Counted from the first letter of the stretch, positions 43,548 to 55,985 are shown. The stretch is DNA of 64,000 nucleotides from Tricholoma matsutake (GCA_026075535.2 AP026546.1:62001-126000), one strand, 5' to 3'. Notes: generated from the sequence alone by a model not told the origin. A program made the numbers and translations.

Positions 43548-44802
43548 AGTCAGGGTTCATCACCCCCTAATTCACTTAAAGAGAATAATACCCTATATTT
43601 CTTCTTCGTAGTCCCTGATTGTTATTCTGCTGTCGGTTGCTGTGGCTGTGGTCTCGCTTCAAGTTTTGACTTGTCATAGAGTGCAATTGCATTGAATCGT
43701 ATCCTGTAGCCCTTGTTATATCACTTTTGAGGTCGGTGAGAAGCCTATTTGATCGTGGGTCGAGAAGATCATTCTTCTAGATCGACAGATCTTGATGGGC
43801 CTGTCATTGTTCACCAACACACGCATTCCACCTGTGAGCAGTGGCCCAGGGCTGGTGGGTTGTCCCTCGTTGTTTTGGGTGGTGCTGGTGGGTCATCCTA
43901 CCCTATTGTCCCGTGGTCCCAGGGTCCCACCATGAGCAGTCTGTTCGTAGGGGTGGTGGTGCGGTCGTTGTGGTTGGGGTCTTGCTTTAGCAGTCCTGGT
44001 CATCGGTCCTGATTCGTCGGTCCGTTTCACCAACATTCCACCCGATGACGATGTGGGATGATGAGTGGGCAAAAACATAAGATCATGATTAACCGATAGA
44101 TATATAGGATACGTACATTGATAAAGCGCACCACGCGCCGACCTAAGCCCTTGTCAAGCGATCTCCTACTACCCTTCTGTGCTGTATTTGTTGATGAAGC
44201 CGGCTGTCGTGGGTGGCGATAGACGTCGACAGTATGTCAGTACTGGAACTGGGCAGATGCGTTGATTCTTCCTTTCTTGTTGGGTCGAATGGTGAGCTAC
44301 TGGTTGAGTTTTTTCGTTCCCTTTTGTTTGCTCCTCTGCCAAATAAGTACACAAAAATGAGTCGAAAATGAGTTTGAAAATGAGCCGAAAATGGCCCAAG
44401 AATGGCTACCGTGAACTTGTAAACCCCATTGCTCAATTGTGAAAAGCTTGAAAATATGCTAACAGTGAGGTAGTACCTTGCTAGAAGAGCCAGTTATGTG
44501 CTGTTTCGTCATCGGACACTTTATTTGTATGTATTTGACTTAGTCATGGCTCGAATGGCTCGAATGGCTCGAATGCTCGATTCGAGCCAAACATTCATCA
44601 ACATAGCAATCAACCAACATGTCAGACACCTCTCTAAAGCGTGTTCTCCCGGCCGACATGCACGATGCAACACAACCCGAAAAACGGGTTAGGGTCAGTC
44701 ATTACGTGCTCCTATCAGACATACCTGACATTTCTATTCTAGCCCAGAAAGGTGCAAGCTTGAACACCTGACCATTCAATTTTTGCATGTATTAACCATT
44801 CT
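43548..44802. other. No supported gene; short palindromic motifs
   Basis: Contains two copies of the dispersed palindrome-like motif (CCACCTGTGAGCAGTGGCC at 43830 and CCACCATGAGCAGTCTGTTC at 43928) and a triple ATGGCTCGA repeat at 44547-44575. A minus-strand ORF at 44436-44143 is open but has no recognisable features. Confidence 0.4.
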
Positions 44803-45126
44803 TGTTAGGACTGTCCACATACATGCAACAACTTAAATCTCTGTCAGGAGCATGTTGAAATTAAACCCTGAGATACATGTTGCATACATGAGGCAATACA
44901 TGCAGCATACACATGTTACTGTGCTTACTGCGCATACATGTGGTAAACACATTCCCAAGTCATGTGACATCCTTATTATTATGTATATAAGGAGAACCTG
45001 TACCGTAGTAGGAATACAGTGTTCTTACCTCTGCCAACCCTAGCTGTAAGTCTAACTAAACCCCAGGTAGGTTGTAAGGAACGTGTTGTCTCTTCCCCTG
45101 TGCAGCATATATAGTCTGCTCCAACA
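44803..45126 (+). mobile_element. 5' LTR of a Ty1/Copia element
   Basis: 324 bp from TGTTAGGACTGTCC to CTCCAACA, with a TATA-like TATGTATATAAGGAG at 44980. It is followed at once by a primer-binding site and, 375 bp on, by a Copia-type gag, which fixes the orientation. No partner LTR is found in the window. Confidence 0.75.
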
Positions 45127-45138
45127 GGTTATGGGCCC
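45127..45138 (+). promoter_or_regulatory. Half-tRNA-type primer-binding site
   Basis: GGTTATGGGCCC directly after the LTR. The same string primes Drosophila copia from an internal fragment of initiator tRNA-Met (known for that element); here the use is inferred from position and sequence. Confidence 0.65.
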
Positions 45139-45220
45139 TGCTGGGCACGTCGCAAACGCGCCTTAATTGGCTGCGAACAACGTTGACTTCATCGTCTCCA
45201 AATTATAACCTTGCACTCTT

Positions 45221-45379
45221 CGTGAGCTGCATCACGCTCCCTGCGAGCTGCATCACGCTCCCTGCGAGCTGCATCACGCTCCCTGCGAGCTGCATCACGC
45301 TCCCTGCGAGCTGCATCACGCTCCCTGCGAGCTGCATCATGCTCCCTGCGAGCTGCATCACGCTCCCTGTGAGCTGCAC
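45221..45379. repeat. 21-bp tandem repeat, seven full units plus a partial
   Basis: GAGCTGCATCACGCTCCCTGC repeated with few changes in the Copia leader. Read in frame it would give SCITLPA heptapeptides, but there is no sign that it is translated. The unit contains the palindrome GAGCTGC / GCAGCTC partially, so transcripts could fold. Confidence 0.9.
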
Positions 45380-45500
45380 TTAAAATCTAGGTTGACTAGG
45401 GTTAACCACTCTGAAGGAGTGTTTTTTCCTGAGATTGTGAAACATGTTTTCTTGGATAAAAGACTGATTGAGCGCTTTTAACAGCTGCCACCACAAAATC

Positions 45501-46160
45501 ATGTCTTCAACCCTTGAAAAACTCATACAAACTTTCGATGGCTCAAATTACATTCAATGGGCTGACTCCATGAAGGCGTGGCTCAGGTCTCAGGGCCTCT
45601 GGCAGATAACTAGCGGGGCAGAAATCAAACCGCCTCTGGCACCTCCTTTGACAGCAACAAACGCTACTCATGTAGCAGATGCTACTGCCAAGCTCCAGAC
45701 CTGGAGCAACAAAAATGACCAGGCTATTGGTAGCCTAGTGCTCTGCCTGGCCCCCTCCATTTGGCAGCATGCCAACACCAAGGACACTGCTGAGGAGGTG
45801 TGGGACCTCATTCGCACCGATTATGGTGTTGATGGCCCCTCCCAAGTCTTTGCAGACTTTAGGTCTGCAATAACAATCAAAATTCCGGCTGCGAATCCTG
45901 CACCAGAGATTGCTAAGATGGCTGACAAGTTCGAGCGCCTCATGGCTGCCAATGTCACCATCCCCGAACTAGTGCAGGCAATGATCCTACTTGCTGCAAT
46001 GCCGCGCGAGTACAATTCTTTATCCGCCACGGTCCTTAACACAACCACCATTAGTGCCTTGACGTTTAAACATGTCAAGGACTCCATTGTCGCTGAAGCC
46101 TCTGCAGTAGCAGAGAGTCCGAGAGTCTTTTCTCACATTTGTATACAGTTTATAACTTGA
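45501..46160 (+). pseudogene. Copia gag (UBN2-like), truncated
   Basis: From ATG 45501: SSTLEKLIQTFDGSNYIQWA, DSMKAWLRSQGLWQITSG, then SNKNDQAIGSLVLCLAPSIW, AEEVWDLIRTDYGVDGPSQV, FADFRSAITIKIPAANPA and LLAAMPREYNSLSATVLN. This is the usual order of fungal Ty1/Copia gag. The normal continuation to a zinc knuckle and protease is missing: after VKDSIVAEASAVAESPR the sequence changes character and soon ends at 46160. No Copia pol follows here; the pol at 59.4-61.1 kb belongs to a different LTR family. Confidence 0.8.
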
Positions 46161-46939
46161 ACAGTGACTCTGAGTCAGATGCCGGTGTCCATTGTCTCAA
46201 CCCATCATTGTACCACCACCTCTTGATTTCAGTTCCAATGACCACCAATTCAGTGCAGATACTTTGAAGCTCTCCTAATCAGGCAGAGCCTGACTGAGAC
46301 TCGAATTTGTGGCTTCATATGAAATTTCGAAATCTCACCCTTCTTCTCCACTTACTCACTACTATCAATCAGGAAAACGCCATACTCCCTGCCACAGATG
46401 CTCCTCCTATCCAGAATCTACTGGTCCGCAGAAAGGTTGATGCAGTGACAACTATTCTAGTGCATAATGAAGAAGTCCTTGCTGCTACAGCATATGCTTC
46501 CAGTGGAAGTCTTGTAGTGGCCAGTGTGATGCCCACAGAAGAAGCTCACTCTGAAGAGGATGATTATTTTGTCACTACTACTTACACCAATCAAACACTG
46601 AATATTGCTGCTGTCACCAATCCAGAGCGCAGTGACTCTGCAAAGGGCATCAGATTGGCTTCAGGCAAAGATTTGTGGTCTCACTTTGATCAAGATAATT
46701 GTTGGAAATTGATGAGAAAGTGAGCTTCTACCGGTAGCTGGCATCACTTCCTCATTGCTTATCATGTATCCGGGGTCAGACAATCTACACTGGCAGACCA
46801 TACAGAATCTGTATGTTCCTATCTCAATACATACGAGATTTCCGAGCCTTCTGTGCAACCTACTGAATCCAGGCGCTTTTCCTGCTTTCTCATTGTGCAG
46901 TGTTGGAAGAGAATGAAATGACAGATTTTCCATTGGTCA
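46161..46939. other. Unassigned stretch between Copia gag and KDZ relic
   Basis: A plus-strand ORF (46307-46723; VDAVTTILVHNEEVLAATAY, YTNQTLNIAAVTNPERSD) is open for 138 codons but unrecognised. It could be the N-terminal part of the KDZ protein or a fragment of the Copia polyprotein. Confidence 0.3.
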
Positions 46940-49900
46940 TTGCTTGGGCTTCTTCACATGCTAGACGAAGCAACCGACTCCTTGACAAAGTCAATCCAGA
47001 AGCATGAGTGGACCAAACCTGTTCGTGACCCAAGACTGGCTCAATATCTCGACCCAATGGATGATTTGAGAATGAAAGTTTTGGTGAAGTACTCCCAGAA
47101 CAAGGAGGACATGGCTGATAAATATTTAGAGGTGCTATGCTCCAAGGAGCGATTAGCCTCATTCGAGATATACTGCAAGGACACTGCAACAACATTCCAC
47201 AGCTTCCTCTTGGCCATCCTGTTTGGCTATGCAAGTGCCCTCCTGAGGTTGGAGCTAGTTGTTTGGGCCATGACACTTGTTCTAGTTGTCAACAACAAAT
47301 CCATGGCAGCTGGAAATGTCTAGATTGCATTGATGATGGTTTACTGCAATGCAGAGGCTGTTTGCTTGCTGCCCATGCTTCACACCCTCTACATCGGATT
47401 GAGGTAAATATAGTTATTACCATTATCGATTTTTCAATACCAGTAAAACCTAGCAATGGAATGGATTCTATTTTTGCAGGTCTTCTCTTTGTGAAGCAGG
47501 ATTTCGCATCCAACTGGGGCATGATGGTGCCAAATGCATTTCACCAATATCTGGGACTCCTGCATTCACTGTAACAGACCTGTCTGGTGTTCATTGTGTT
47601 GCAGTGGACTTCTGTGACTGCTGCCAAAATGGAATTGTCCCCTATCATATACAGCTTTTGCGAGCAGGGTGGTTTCCAGCAACATTTAATCAGCCCCAAA
47701 ATGCCTTTACATTTTGCTGTCTTAATTTCTACCATGAGTTGACTCTACAAGCCAAAGTAAATGCATATGATTTTTGTCACACAGTCCTTCACCTCACAGA
47801 TAGTCTTGAGCTTGATCAAACCCCTGTTGGTTTCAATTTTTGTAATGATGATTATGCCATGCTTATTGTAAGTTCCCTTTTAGGATCACCTATCTGAGTT
47901 CCGACAGGTTGTTCACATATGGCACCATCTTCTAATGCTCAAATGATCAGGCCATGGACATTGTTCTGCAGGTGCCCAGGTGACTTCACATGGTGAACTG
48001 GCTATCAAATGTCCTGCCTGCCCCCATCCTGGATGGAACCTACCTGATAATTGGAATGTCACAGATCCAAAGCAGTAAGCTCTACTCTCAATGGTGATTC
48101 AGCACTAATATATGACTTGTAGATATTTGTATACACAATTTCTGGCAGTTGATGGAAACTTTAAACTGTGGTAAAAGGAGCATGGAATAAATGATCCAGA
48201 ACCTCCTGGGTGGGGATATTTTGTTGAGGAAGAAGCCTATCAAGCATTTATCAAAAACTTCATTGACCAGCCAGAGGTATGTTGTATTTAATACCAGTTT
48301 TATAGTGGATCTAATATTTTCCAAGGTTAACACATGTCAGTCAGAGCATGATGCATTGGTGCATGCAGCTGTTTGTTTAACACCAGGATATAAGGTTACT
48401 GGTGTTATACTTGTTATTTGTCCCCACCATGGTCTTATTCAAAGAAATGGAGTTGGCGATCTGCAAAAAGGAGAATGGTACAGTGCACTATAATTATTAT
48501 TTGCTGAATGGATGCTGATTGTCCAATAGATTCTGCAATATTGACTATATAATCTTATTGTCAATCAAGGGAGAAGCCATTTCCTGCATTGTTTTGACTT
48601 ATGGTACTGGATGCCAATACTCCAAAAAATTTAAGGAGCAGATGGCCAAGTTTCCACCAGAGCTGCAGCTGAGTAAAGGAACTGTTATTGAGTTTGGAAT
48701 CCCTAGTTGGCATATCAATGCTCATGGTCCCAATTGTCAGGCGGATTTTGGACTTGGCTTTCGGGATGGAGTTGGGTGTACTTGTGGTGAAGAAGTTGGG
48801 AGTACATGGGCTAGGACGAATCCCTTGGATCCAAGCACATGGGAGATGGGTCCAGGTGCTCATCATGAGACTTTAAATGATCAATGGGGTGGTTTGAATT
48901 TTCAAAGAATACTTGTTTTCTGTAAGTTTTTATTTTCTATTTTTCCCCCTTTCAATAAGCTATTACATATTTATAATAGGTCAAGAATTTTTATGCCACT
49001 TAAAACAGGCAGTTGGAATGCATGCAAAGCACCAGCAGCTGTTTGATCAATTTTCAGCAACTTTCCAACCAGCTACAATTACTGCCTGGCAAACAATGAT
49101 CAATGTTTGGAAGGAAGACCATTCAAAACCAAATCCATATTTGGAACCAGGATGATGTAAGTAGAAATTCCTCTTCTTGCAATGAGGTTTTTAATGTCAT
49201 TTCAGCAAGCACTACTGTACAAGATGTGCAGCTTGAACTTGCAAAAGAAGAATCAACTTCAGCTGCTCTGGGAGAAGTTGCAACTCATAAGACAAGTTTA
49301 ACAACTTTTCTTACCACTGGACTAGAACTTGAAGAATGGCAGTATGTAATTGTAATTTGTTTTGGTAATATCTTCTCTAACTTGTTTGAGTCAAGGCACA
49401 TCATCACATATGACATTAAAGTTTTGAAAAAGTACAAGACACAAACCCAGCTGGCAGATTTAGAAGAAAAGCACCACATTCTTATGATGCATATCAATGT
49501 TTGGCGAGAGGTCCAGTTGGCCTATCTTCCTTCAACTGGTTCCCTTGTTTCAGTGATTTATACCAATCTTTTATCAGAGATACAATCAAGCAAAGAATCA
49601 CCCACAGCTGAGGCCACACCATTATTCCTTCCCTCATCACTTCTACCAAATCAACAACCTTCTCTGGCTTTTGCTAAATGTCTATCATGTGAAGTCCACT
49701 TGCATATTGCACAAGCTGATGATGCTTTAGCCAATATACGGCATTATCTGCATGTTATCTCAGGCTTCTGGCAATTTAAAAAAGTCAACATCAGTGGAAC
49801 TGGAAATTGCCCAAATACTTGGATGTGCACTTTGTTCCATTGGTTCAACTATCGTATAAAACTTTCAATGCTGTGTTACTCTGCTGCACATACTTGCTTG

Positions 49901-50602
49901 CTTGCAGCTGATCCAATGGGTGAATGGAACACCAGACTAAAAGAGCTTAAGGAGTCTGATGTTTGTGGACCAGGGAGGATGGATTTGTCTATGGAGATGT
50001 TTGATGCACTGGACATGAGAAAAGGCCACTCTGACATCTCATGGATTTGGCTGGTGCCAAGGCCAGCAACAGAGACTGAAGTGGATGCCTCAGAGCAGAT
50101 TTTGGATGAAGGAATGCGTGTAGAATGGTCTAAATCTCAGGCAAGAAAGATGCGATGGGAGGAGGAGGTTGAGTTACTCAAAGAGGAAATGTCCCAGACG
50201 ATTGTATATTATGAGTGGAAGGCATCCTGGTGGCTTCAGCTTGAGCCTGGTCTTCTCACAGCCGAAAATGCCAATATCCATGGAGTTACTGCATATGCAC
50301 AAAAGCAAGCATTTTTTTGCAAAGCTTTGGCTGAGAGCTTTGCAAAGGCATGGCTGCTTTATATGCAAGCCAACAAGATGGAAACAGAATGGGGTCACCG
50401 GTATAGCCATTTGATCACTAACAAAAATTCTAATGCAATAGATCCCTTGAAATCCAAGACTATGGATAATCCAGAAAGTAATGGATCAAGCAATCAGGAG
50501 AAGGATGAAGAGGAGGAGAATGAGATGGAGGATGAAGAAGTTGAAAAGGATGAAGAAGTTGAAAAGGATGAAAGTTATGATCCATTTGAATTAGATGACT
50601 GA
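46940..50602 (+). pseudogene. KDZ-superfamily transposase with CxC2 cysteine cluster, degenerate
   Basis: Pieces in several frames follow the KDZ order. The cysteine cluster comes first (HDTCSSCQQQIHGSWKCLDC, LLQCRGCLLAAHASHPLHRI; IQLGHDGAKC; VAVDFCDCCQNG, about 47250-47650). Then CPACPHPGWNLP, the first catalytic region FLAVDGNFKLW (48150) followed by a stop, ISCIVLTYGTGCQYSKKF (second Asp position), IPSWHINAHGPNCQADFGLG, VGCTCGEEVGSTWARTNP (Glu region) and MGPGAHHETLNDQWGGLNFQ. Last is a 499-codon C-terminal ORF, 49103-50602, with LHIAQADDALANIRHYLHVI, VNISGTGNCPNTWMCTLFHW, PSWIW-like ISWIWLVPRP and an acidic tail. The usual YDxxCQ reads YGTGCQ, so a catalytic Asp is missing. Stops and frameshifts confirm inactivity, though the C-terminal ORF is intact. 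Confidence 0.85.
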
Positions 50603-51260
50603 TGTTCAGTAAACAAAATTAGCAATAGGCCCCAGTACCATTTACAATGATTAGCAATGGGCCCCTGCACTATTTACAATGATTAACAATATATTATAAT
50701 GGGCCCCAGCATCATTAACAATGTATTACAACAGACACCAGTACCATTTACAATGATTAACAATGGGCCTTAGCACTATTTACAATGATTAACAATATAT
50801 TACAATGGGCCCCAGTACCATTTACAGCAATTAACAATGTATTACAATGGATGCCAGTACCATTTACAATGATTAACAATGTATTACAATGGATACCAGT
50901 ACCATTTACAATGATTAACAATGGGCCCCAGTACTATTTACAACAATTAACAATGTATTACAATGGATGCCAGTACCATTTACAATGATTAACAATGGGC
51001 CCCAGTACCATTTACAACAATTAACAATGTATTACAATGGGTGCCAGTATACCATTTGCAATGATTAACAATGTATATTACAATGGATGCCAGTACCATT
51101 TACAATGATTAACAATGTGTTACAATGGATGCCAGTACCATTTACAATGATTAACAACATATTACAATGGGCCCCAATAACATTAACAATGTATTACAGT
51201 TGGTTGTGGTACCATCTACAATCATTAACAATCATTAACAATCATTAACAATAACATCTA
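50603..51260. repeat. Tandem array of about 42-bp units after the KDZ ORF
   Basis: Built from ACCATTTACAATGATTAACA plus ATGTATTACAATGGATGCCA, with shortened units lacking the second half. About 15 copies start directly after the KDZ stop codon. The ending variant is ATCATTAACAATCATTAACA (51224-51250). Confidence 0.85.
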
Positions 51261-51836
51261 CTACATCTATCGGATATCTATTACAATGTCATTGTAATAA
51301 AACCATTGGTACTGTGCACAATGGCCTATCAACTAACACTGATAGATTGTTAACAATAATACCAGCCACAACTCCATACTCAACAAGAATGATGCATGAT
51401 CAGGAGTATATATATGGAAATGCTGGGGTGCTGACTGTAATATTTATGGCAGATCAGAGAAATGGGAGATCTCAATCTGGTGGAACTAGGATGCATTATT
51501 TGTCTCCTAGGGAAATATGGTCAGATGTAGTAGGTGATGTCATATAGAATATACTGGATGGTACCGCCAGGCTGGGGTGACCTGCGGCCAGCAAAAGAAG
51601 TGTCATGACCAGGAAATATTGTAAATCAGCCAGAGAAATGGAAATACACAGGTTTTCCCATTGATGTGGCATCAGCCAAAGATCTCGGCAGCAGTTCACA
51701 TCACAATCATCAAACTACACCAAACAACAAGACTAGAAAAAAGATCAGGGGTACTTCTTGTACAGTACAAGGGTAAACAAATAGTATTGAGTATGAAGTG
51801 CGATAATTTACTGACTTGCATAGTACTTCATGCACA
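51261..51836. other. No supported gene
   Basis: A short plus ORF (51314-51547) without recognisable features; otherwise AT-rich sequence between two tandem arrays. Confidence 0.3.
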
Positions 51837-52590
51837 TCACATAGGCACTGTTGGAATATGACAAGACAGTGGGATAAATTATTATTTGTTCTGTATTTTT
51901 ACAACATCACATACATTGACACATGGTACTGTGAGAGGTTGGGGGTATTTCCTGTCCATTGCTCCATCACAGGAATGGTCTTGCATGAACAGTGGGATAA
52001 ATTATTATTTGTTCTGTATTTCTACCACATCACATACATTGAGACACAGTACTGTTGGAATATGACAAGAGGTTGGGGTATTTCCTGTGCAGTGCTCCAG
52101 CACAGGAATGGTCATGCATGAACAGTGGGATAAATTATTATTTGTTTTGTATTTCTACAACATCATGAACATTAATACATGGTACTGTTAGAATATGACA
52201 AGAGGTTGGGGTATTTCCTGTACAGTATGTCAGCTGGGGAATGGTCATGCATGGACAGTAGGATAAATCATTATTTGTTTCATATTTTTACAACATCACA
52301 TTCATTGAGACATGGTACTGTTGGAATATGACAAGAAGTTGGGGTATTTCCTGTGCAGTACTTCAGCATGGGAATGGTCATGTATGAACAGTGGGGTAAA
52401 TTATTATTTGTTCAGTATTTCTACAACATCACATACATTGAGACATGGTACTGTTGGAATATGACAAGAGGTTGGGGTATTTCCTGTGCAGTACTTCAGC
52501 ATGGGAATGGCCTTGCATGAACAGTGGGATTATTATTATTTGTTTCATATTTCTACAACATCACATACATTGAGGTTATATCATTATGTA
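51837..52590. repeat. Tandem array of about 131-bp units, six copies
   Basis: GATAAATTATTATTTGTTCT recurs at about 51870, 51992, 52131, 52262, 52395 and 52527, each followed by TACAACATCACATACATTGA, GGTACTGTTGGAATATGACA, AGAGGTTGGGGTATTTCCTG and GGGAATGGTCATGCATGAAC. Units vary between about 120 and 139 bp. Confidence 0.9.
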
Positions 52591-53400
52591 ATCATGTCCT
52601 CTGCATAGTTCAGCTGGCTGTACCCTGTTCTCATGTATGCTGTAACCATGTTTGTGTGTGTGTGTGTCCACAGTTGGAACAGCATAGCTTCTGTCACCTG
52701 CCCCAATCAAGACCCCCAACTTGTGGAATTGAGTAGGGCCCTTTGGGCATTGGGATGCCCCCCCCCTTGTTGAATTCTTATTTTTTATTAAATTTTATTC
52801 ACATAGTTTTTTTTCTCTGGTTGTTTTTCTGCTGGGTGATGAGGACATCACTATTTTGGATGTGGGTGGATGGAGTGGTCAGGGATGCCCACTCCATGTG
52901 GTCATGTGATCTCATAGATAGAACCATAGCCACTCACATGTATCTAGTTCATCTCTTGCCATCCCACCACATTGCCAGGCTTTAGCCAGAGAGATGCTCA
53001 GCACATCTCCAGTGTGAGCTCTGGTGTTGGCACTGGTGTGAGTGAGTCTCAGTGTCAGTGGGAGGTGGAATGGAAGTGTGAAGTGTCATGTCGGCATTGG
53101 TGTAAGGACCAGTGCCAGTGTAAGTTTCTGGTGCTGGTCTCAGTAATGTTGGCACCGGTGTGAGTACTGGTGCCAGTGTTGGTGTTGTTGTAAAGTGTTG
53201 TTAGTCTGTGGGGCAGAGTTACATTCAATGAATAGACAAATGGGTTGTTGATAAGGTCCTCATTAGCACAAAAGATTCCTCCATTCTTGCAGATCCAACC
53301 ACCCTAATCCAATCCAAAAATCCAGTTCTACCCATAGCCCACCCAGGAACCTGCCCTTGTTACATCAGAGCAAGTGAGATTGTAGGACCCCAAGACATAT
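52591..53400. other. Non-coding, simple-sequence tracts
   Basis: Includes a (GT)n tract at 52650-52667, a C-run at 52757-52766 and a GTGTTGGCACTGGTGTGAGT-type degenerate repeat at 53020-53200. From about 53290 the text begins to resemble the leader of the Gypsy pol relic. Confidence 0.4.
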
Positions 53401-55195
53401 TGGGACACTCACTCAGAAGAGGACAGACCCAAATATGTGGCCTTGACCAAAGTTATTAGATCAGTCATAGAAAGATCTTTGAGAGCCCAGGATCTAGCTT
53501 TGGCCACCAAGAAACAACCTCAGGAGGTTGAGGATAAACTCAAACATGACTCAGAATGGGGACCAAAGACCACTGCACTTCCAGAAGACCCTTATGAAGG
53601 AGACATTGCGACCTAGTTTCACTAGGTCCTGACATACTGACATTGTATTTGCCACAACTAAAGGAAGTGCTATGCAAGAACAGTGCAGCTTTCAGGGTCA
53701 ATGGTTGACTAGGAAGAGTTGAAGAGCAAGTGGATATTCCCTTGCAGCTAGGAGTTCAACTGATATCCCTGCCCATGTATGGAGCCTCGCCAGCCAAGAG
53801 GGAGGTTATTGACAAGCAAGTGAATGCCTGGTTTGAACCAAACATGATTGAGACTTCAATCAGTCCCTGGGGGTTCCCATGTGGAGTAATGTATTGCAAC
53901 AGGAAACCTTGTCTAGTAATGGACTACCAAAAGCTAAATGCACATACAATACCAAATGAGTTCCCTATACCCAGACAGTCTGAAATAATACAAGTGCTGT
54001 CAGGTGCTCAGGTCTTATCTTCCTTTGATGCCTTAGCTGGATTAATGTAACTTGAGAAGGCTGAAGGCGACAAGGAGAAGACCTCCTTTCGGTGTCATCT
54101 GGGGCTGTGGCAGTTCAAATGAATGCCTTTTGGGCATCATAACAGTCCATCTATCTTCCAACAACTAATGCAAGAAGTGTTATCACCTTACTTGTGGCTC
54201 TTTGCCCTGGTATACATCAATGACATAGTTGTATACTCCAGGAACTGGGACGAGCACCTGACACATATTGACCAAGTTCTGTCTTCAATCACCAAAGGTG
54301 GCATTACCTTATCGCCACCAAAGTGCCACTTTATCAGCTACTCTTCGATTCTGCTGCTCAGCCAGAAGGTGTCTAGATTAGGGCTTTCCACACATAAAGA
54401 GAAGGTTTGCACAGTGATTGAATTAGATAGGCCCCATAGCCCAGTGGACCTGCAAAAGTTCCTCAGCATGGTAGCCTACTTCTCTCAATATATCCTGTTC
54501 TATTCATTCATAGCTGCACCACTCTTTGTGTTACTTAAGAGGGGTGCTAAATGGACCTGGAGAACAGAACATGAAATAGTGTTTAGACAAGCCAAGGAAG
54601 CTAGCTGCTGCTCCAGTACTGGGACATCCACAGGGTGGCAAGCCATACAAGGTCTTGACACCTCTGATTATGCAATAGGGACCCACTTGCAGCAAGTCCA
54701 ACCTATCCTGGTGAAGGACCTGCATGGAACACCAGTCCATGAGAAACTCAGGAAAGCTCATGAAGGTGGATCACCTGTTCCCCACCTGTTTGCAAACATG
54801 GGCAGAGAACTTCAAAGACACTCAGGTGCATGTTGAATGAGCCACACCCTCAAGCCAGCTGAGTGTAACTACAGCGCTACAAAACGAGAAGCATTGGGCA
54901 CTAAAGAAGCACTGGTCAAGTTCCAGTTGCTTATCAAAGGAGAAATGGTAATCCTCATAACTGACCACTCAGCGCTGCAATGGGTGAGAGTCTATGAGAA
55001 TACAAACTGAAGGCTGGCAGCCTGGGGGGCCGTGTTTGCTGCATACCCAGGGTTACAAATCATGCACCAAGTGGGGAGAGTGCACTCCAATGTAGACCTG
55101 CTATCTAGACTACCCACGGTGCCTCTTCATATCTCCCCTCTAGCAGATGATATCCCTACCATACAAACAAGTTTGTTGGATAGCCAAGCCATGCA
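53401..55195 (+). pseudogene. Gypsy pol relic (RT and RNase H)
   Basis: RT reading: PMYGASPAKREVIDKQVNAW, MIETSISPWGFPCGVMYCNR, LVMDYQKLNAHTIPNEFPIP, LSSFDALAGLM then a stop, TSFRCHLGLWQFK then a stop, MPFGHHNSPSIFQQLMQEVL and YINDIVVYSRNWDEHLTHID. The catalytic YIDD is YIND (ATCGAT to ATCAAT, a CpG change), and FK-stop-MPFG is where RT normally has Arg (CGA to TGA). RNase H follows (AECNYSATKREALGTKEALV, MVILITDHSALQWVR), ending at 55195, where a hAT element interrupts it. The same frame is picked up again at 56844. Confidence 0.85.
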
Positions 55196-55730
55196 GTCAT
55201 TAGTAGTGCTTGCAGGTCCGGTCACGCAGACTGAAAAATAACTGAGACTGAACCGAACCATAACCAATGTAACTGGACCTGTTGTCATGGTCCTGTTGGT
55301 TACAGTACCAGTTCGGTCTGCAGTTCACTGATCTCGAGACAAACAGCAAAACTGTTCAAGACCAGTTAAAACCGGTCTCGAACCGAACCCTTAGTCCTAA
55401 GTGTATGTAGTTGTAAATTTATCTATTGAACTTGTATATACATAAAAAGTGGGGCACACCCGAGGGGAAGCATGGAAATGCGAGCCATTGAAATATTACA
55501 GACTATTTGTATGTATTTGCATGGTCACGCACTTTCATTTACGCGTTTTTGACGCATTTACATGTTTTGTTTATATGTTTATACTTATTTGTACTGCATT
55601 GCCACAACCCCGCAATGCACTCACGCAGGCTCCAATCCAGCCGCAGTTACGGGGTAGGGAGAAATTGTTGAGTGGTACGCAGTTGATGATCAGAATACTG
55701 TACTATGTTTAGACCAACCGGCAACTCCCA

Positions 55731-55985
55731 CAATTCAAACTCCTAACTCTTAATTTCTCCAACCCCTTCACAGCGGCTGGCATTTTACAACTATAAACAA
55801 CTCAGCCACCCAGAGACATACTTCCGCATTTGGATGGTATTATTGTTGAATTATGTAAACACGGAAATGACCAAATACAGAAATTTTACGGTCAGGACCA
55901 GTGTGTGGCTGACTTGTTTATAGTTGTAAAACGCCAGCCGCTATGGAGAGTTGGAAAAAATAAGAGTAGGGAGTTTGAAAATTGT
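55731..55985. mobile_element. Hairpin (foldback) insertion inside the hAT element
   Basis: Left arm 55731-55809 and right arm 55902-55985 are inverted repeats: AGCGGCTGGCATTTTACAAC with GTTGTAAAACGCCAGCCGCT, and TTTACAACTATAAACAACTC with its complement, plus AATTCAAACTCC... at the outer edge. About 90 bp of loop. No coding. Confidence 0.75.

Noticed and set aside
45221..45379. Regularly spaced repeat that might be taken for a CRISPR array
   Set aside because: Units are contiguous 21-mers without spacers, in a eukaryotic Copia leader.
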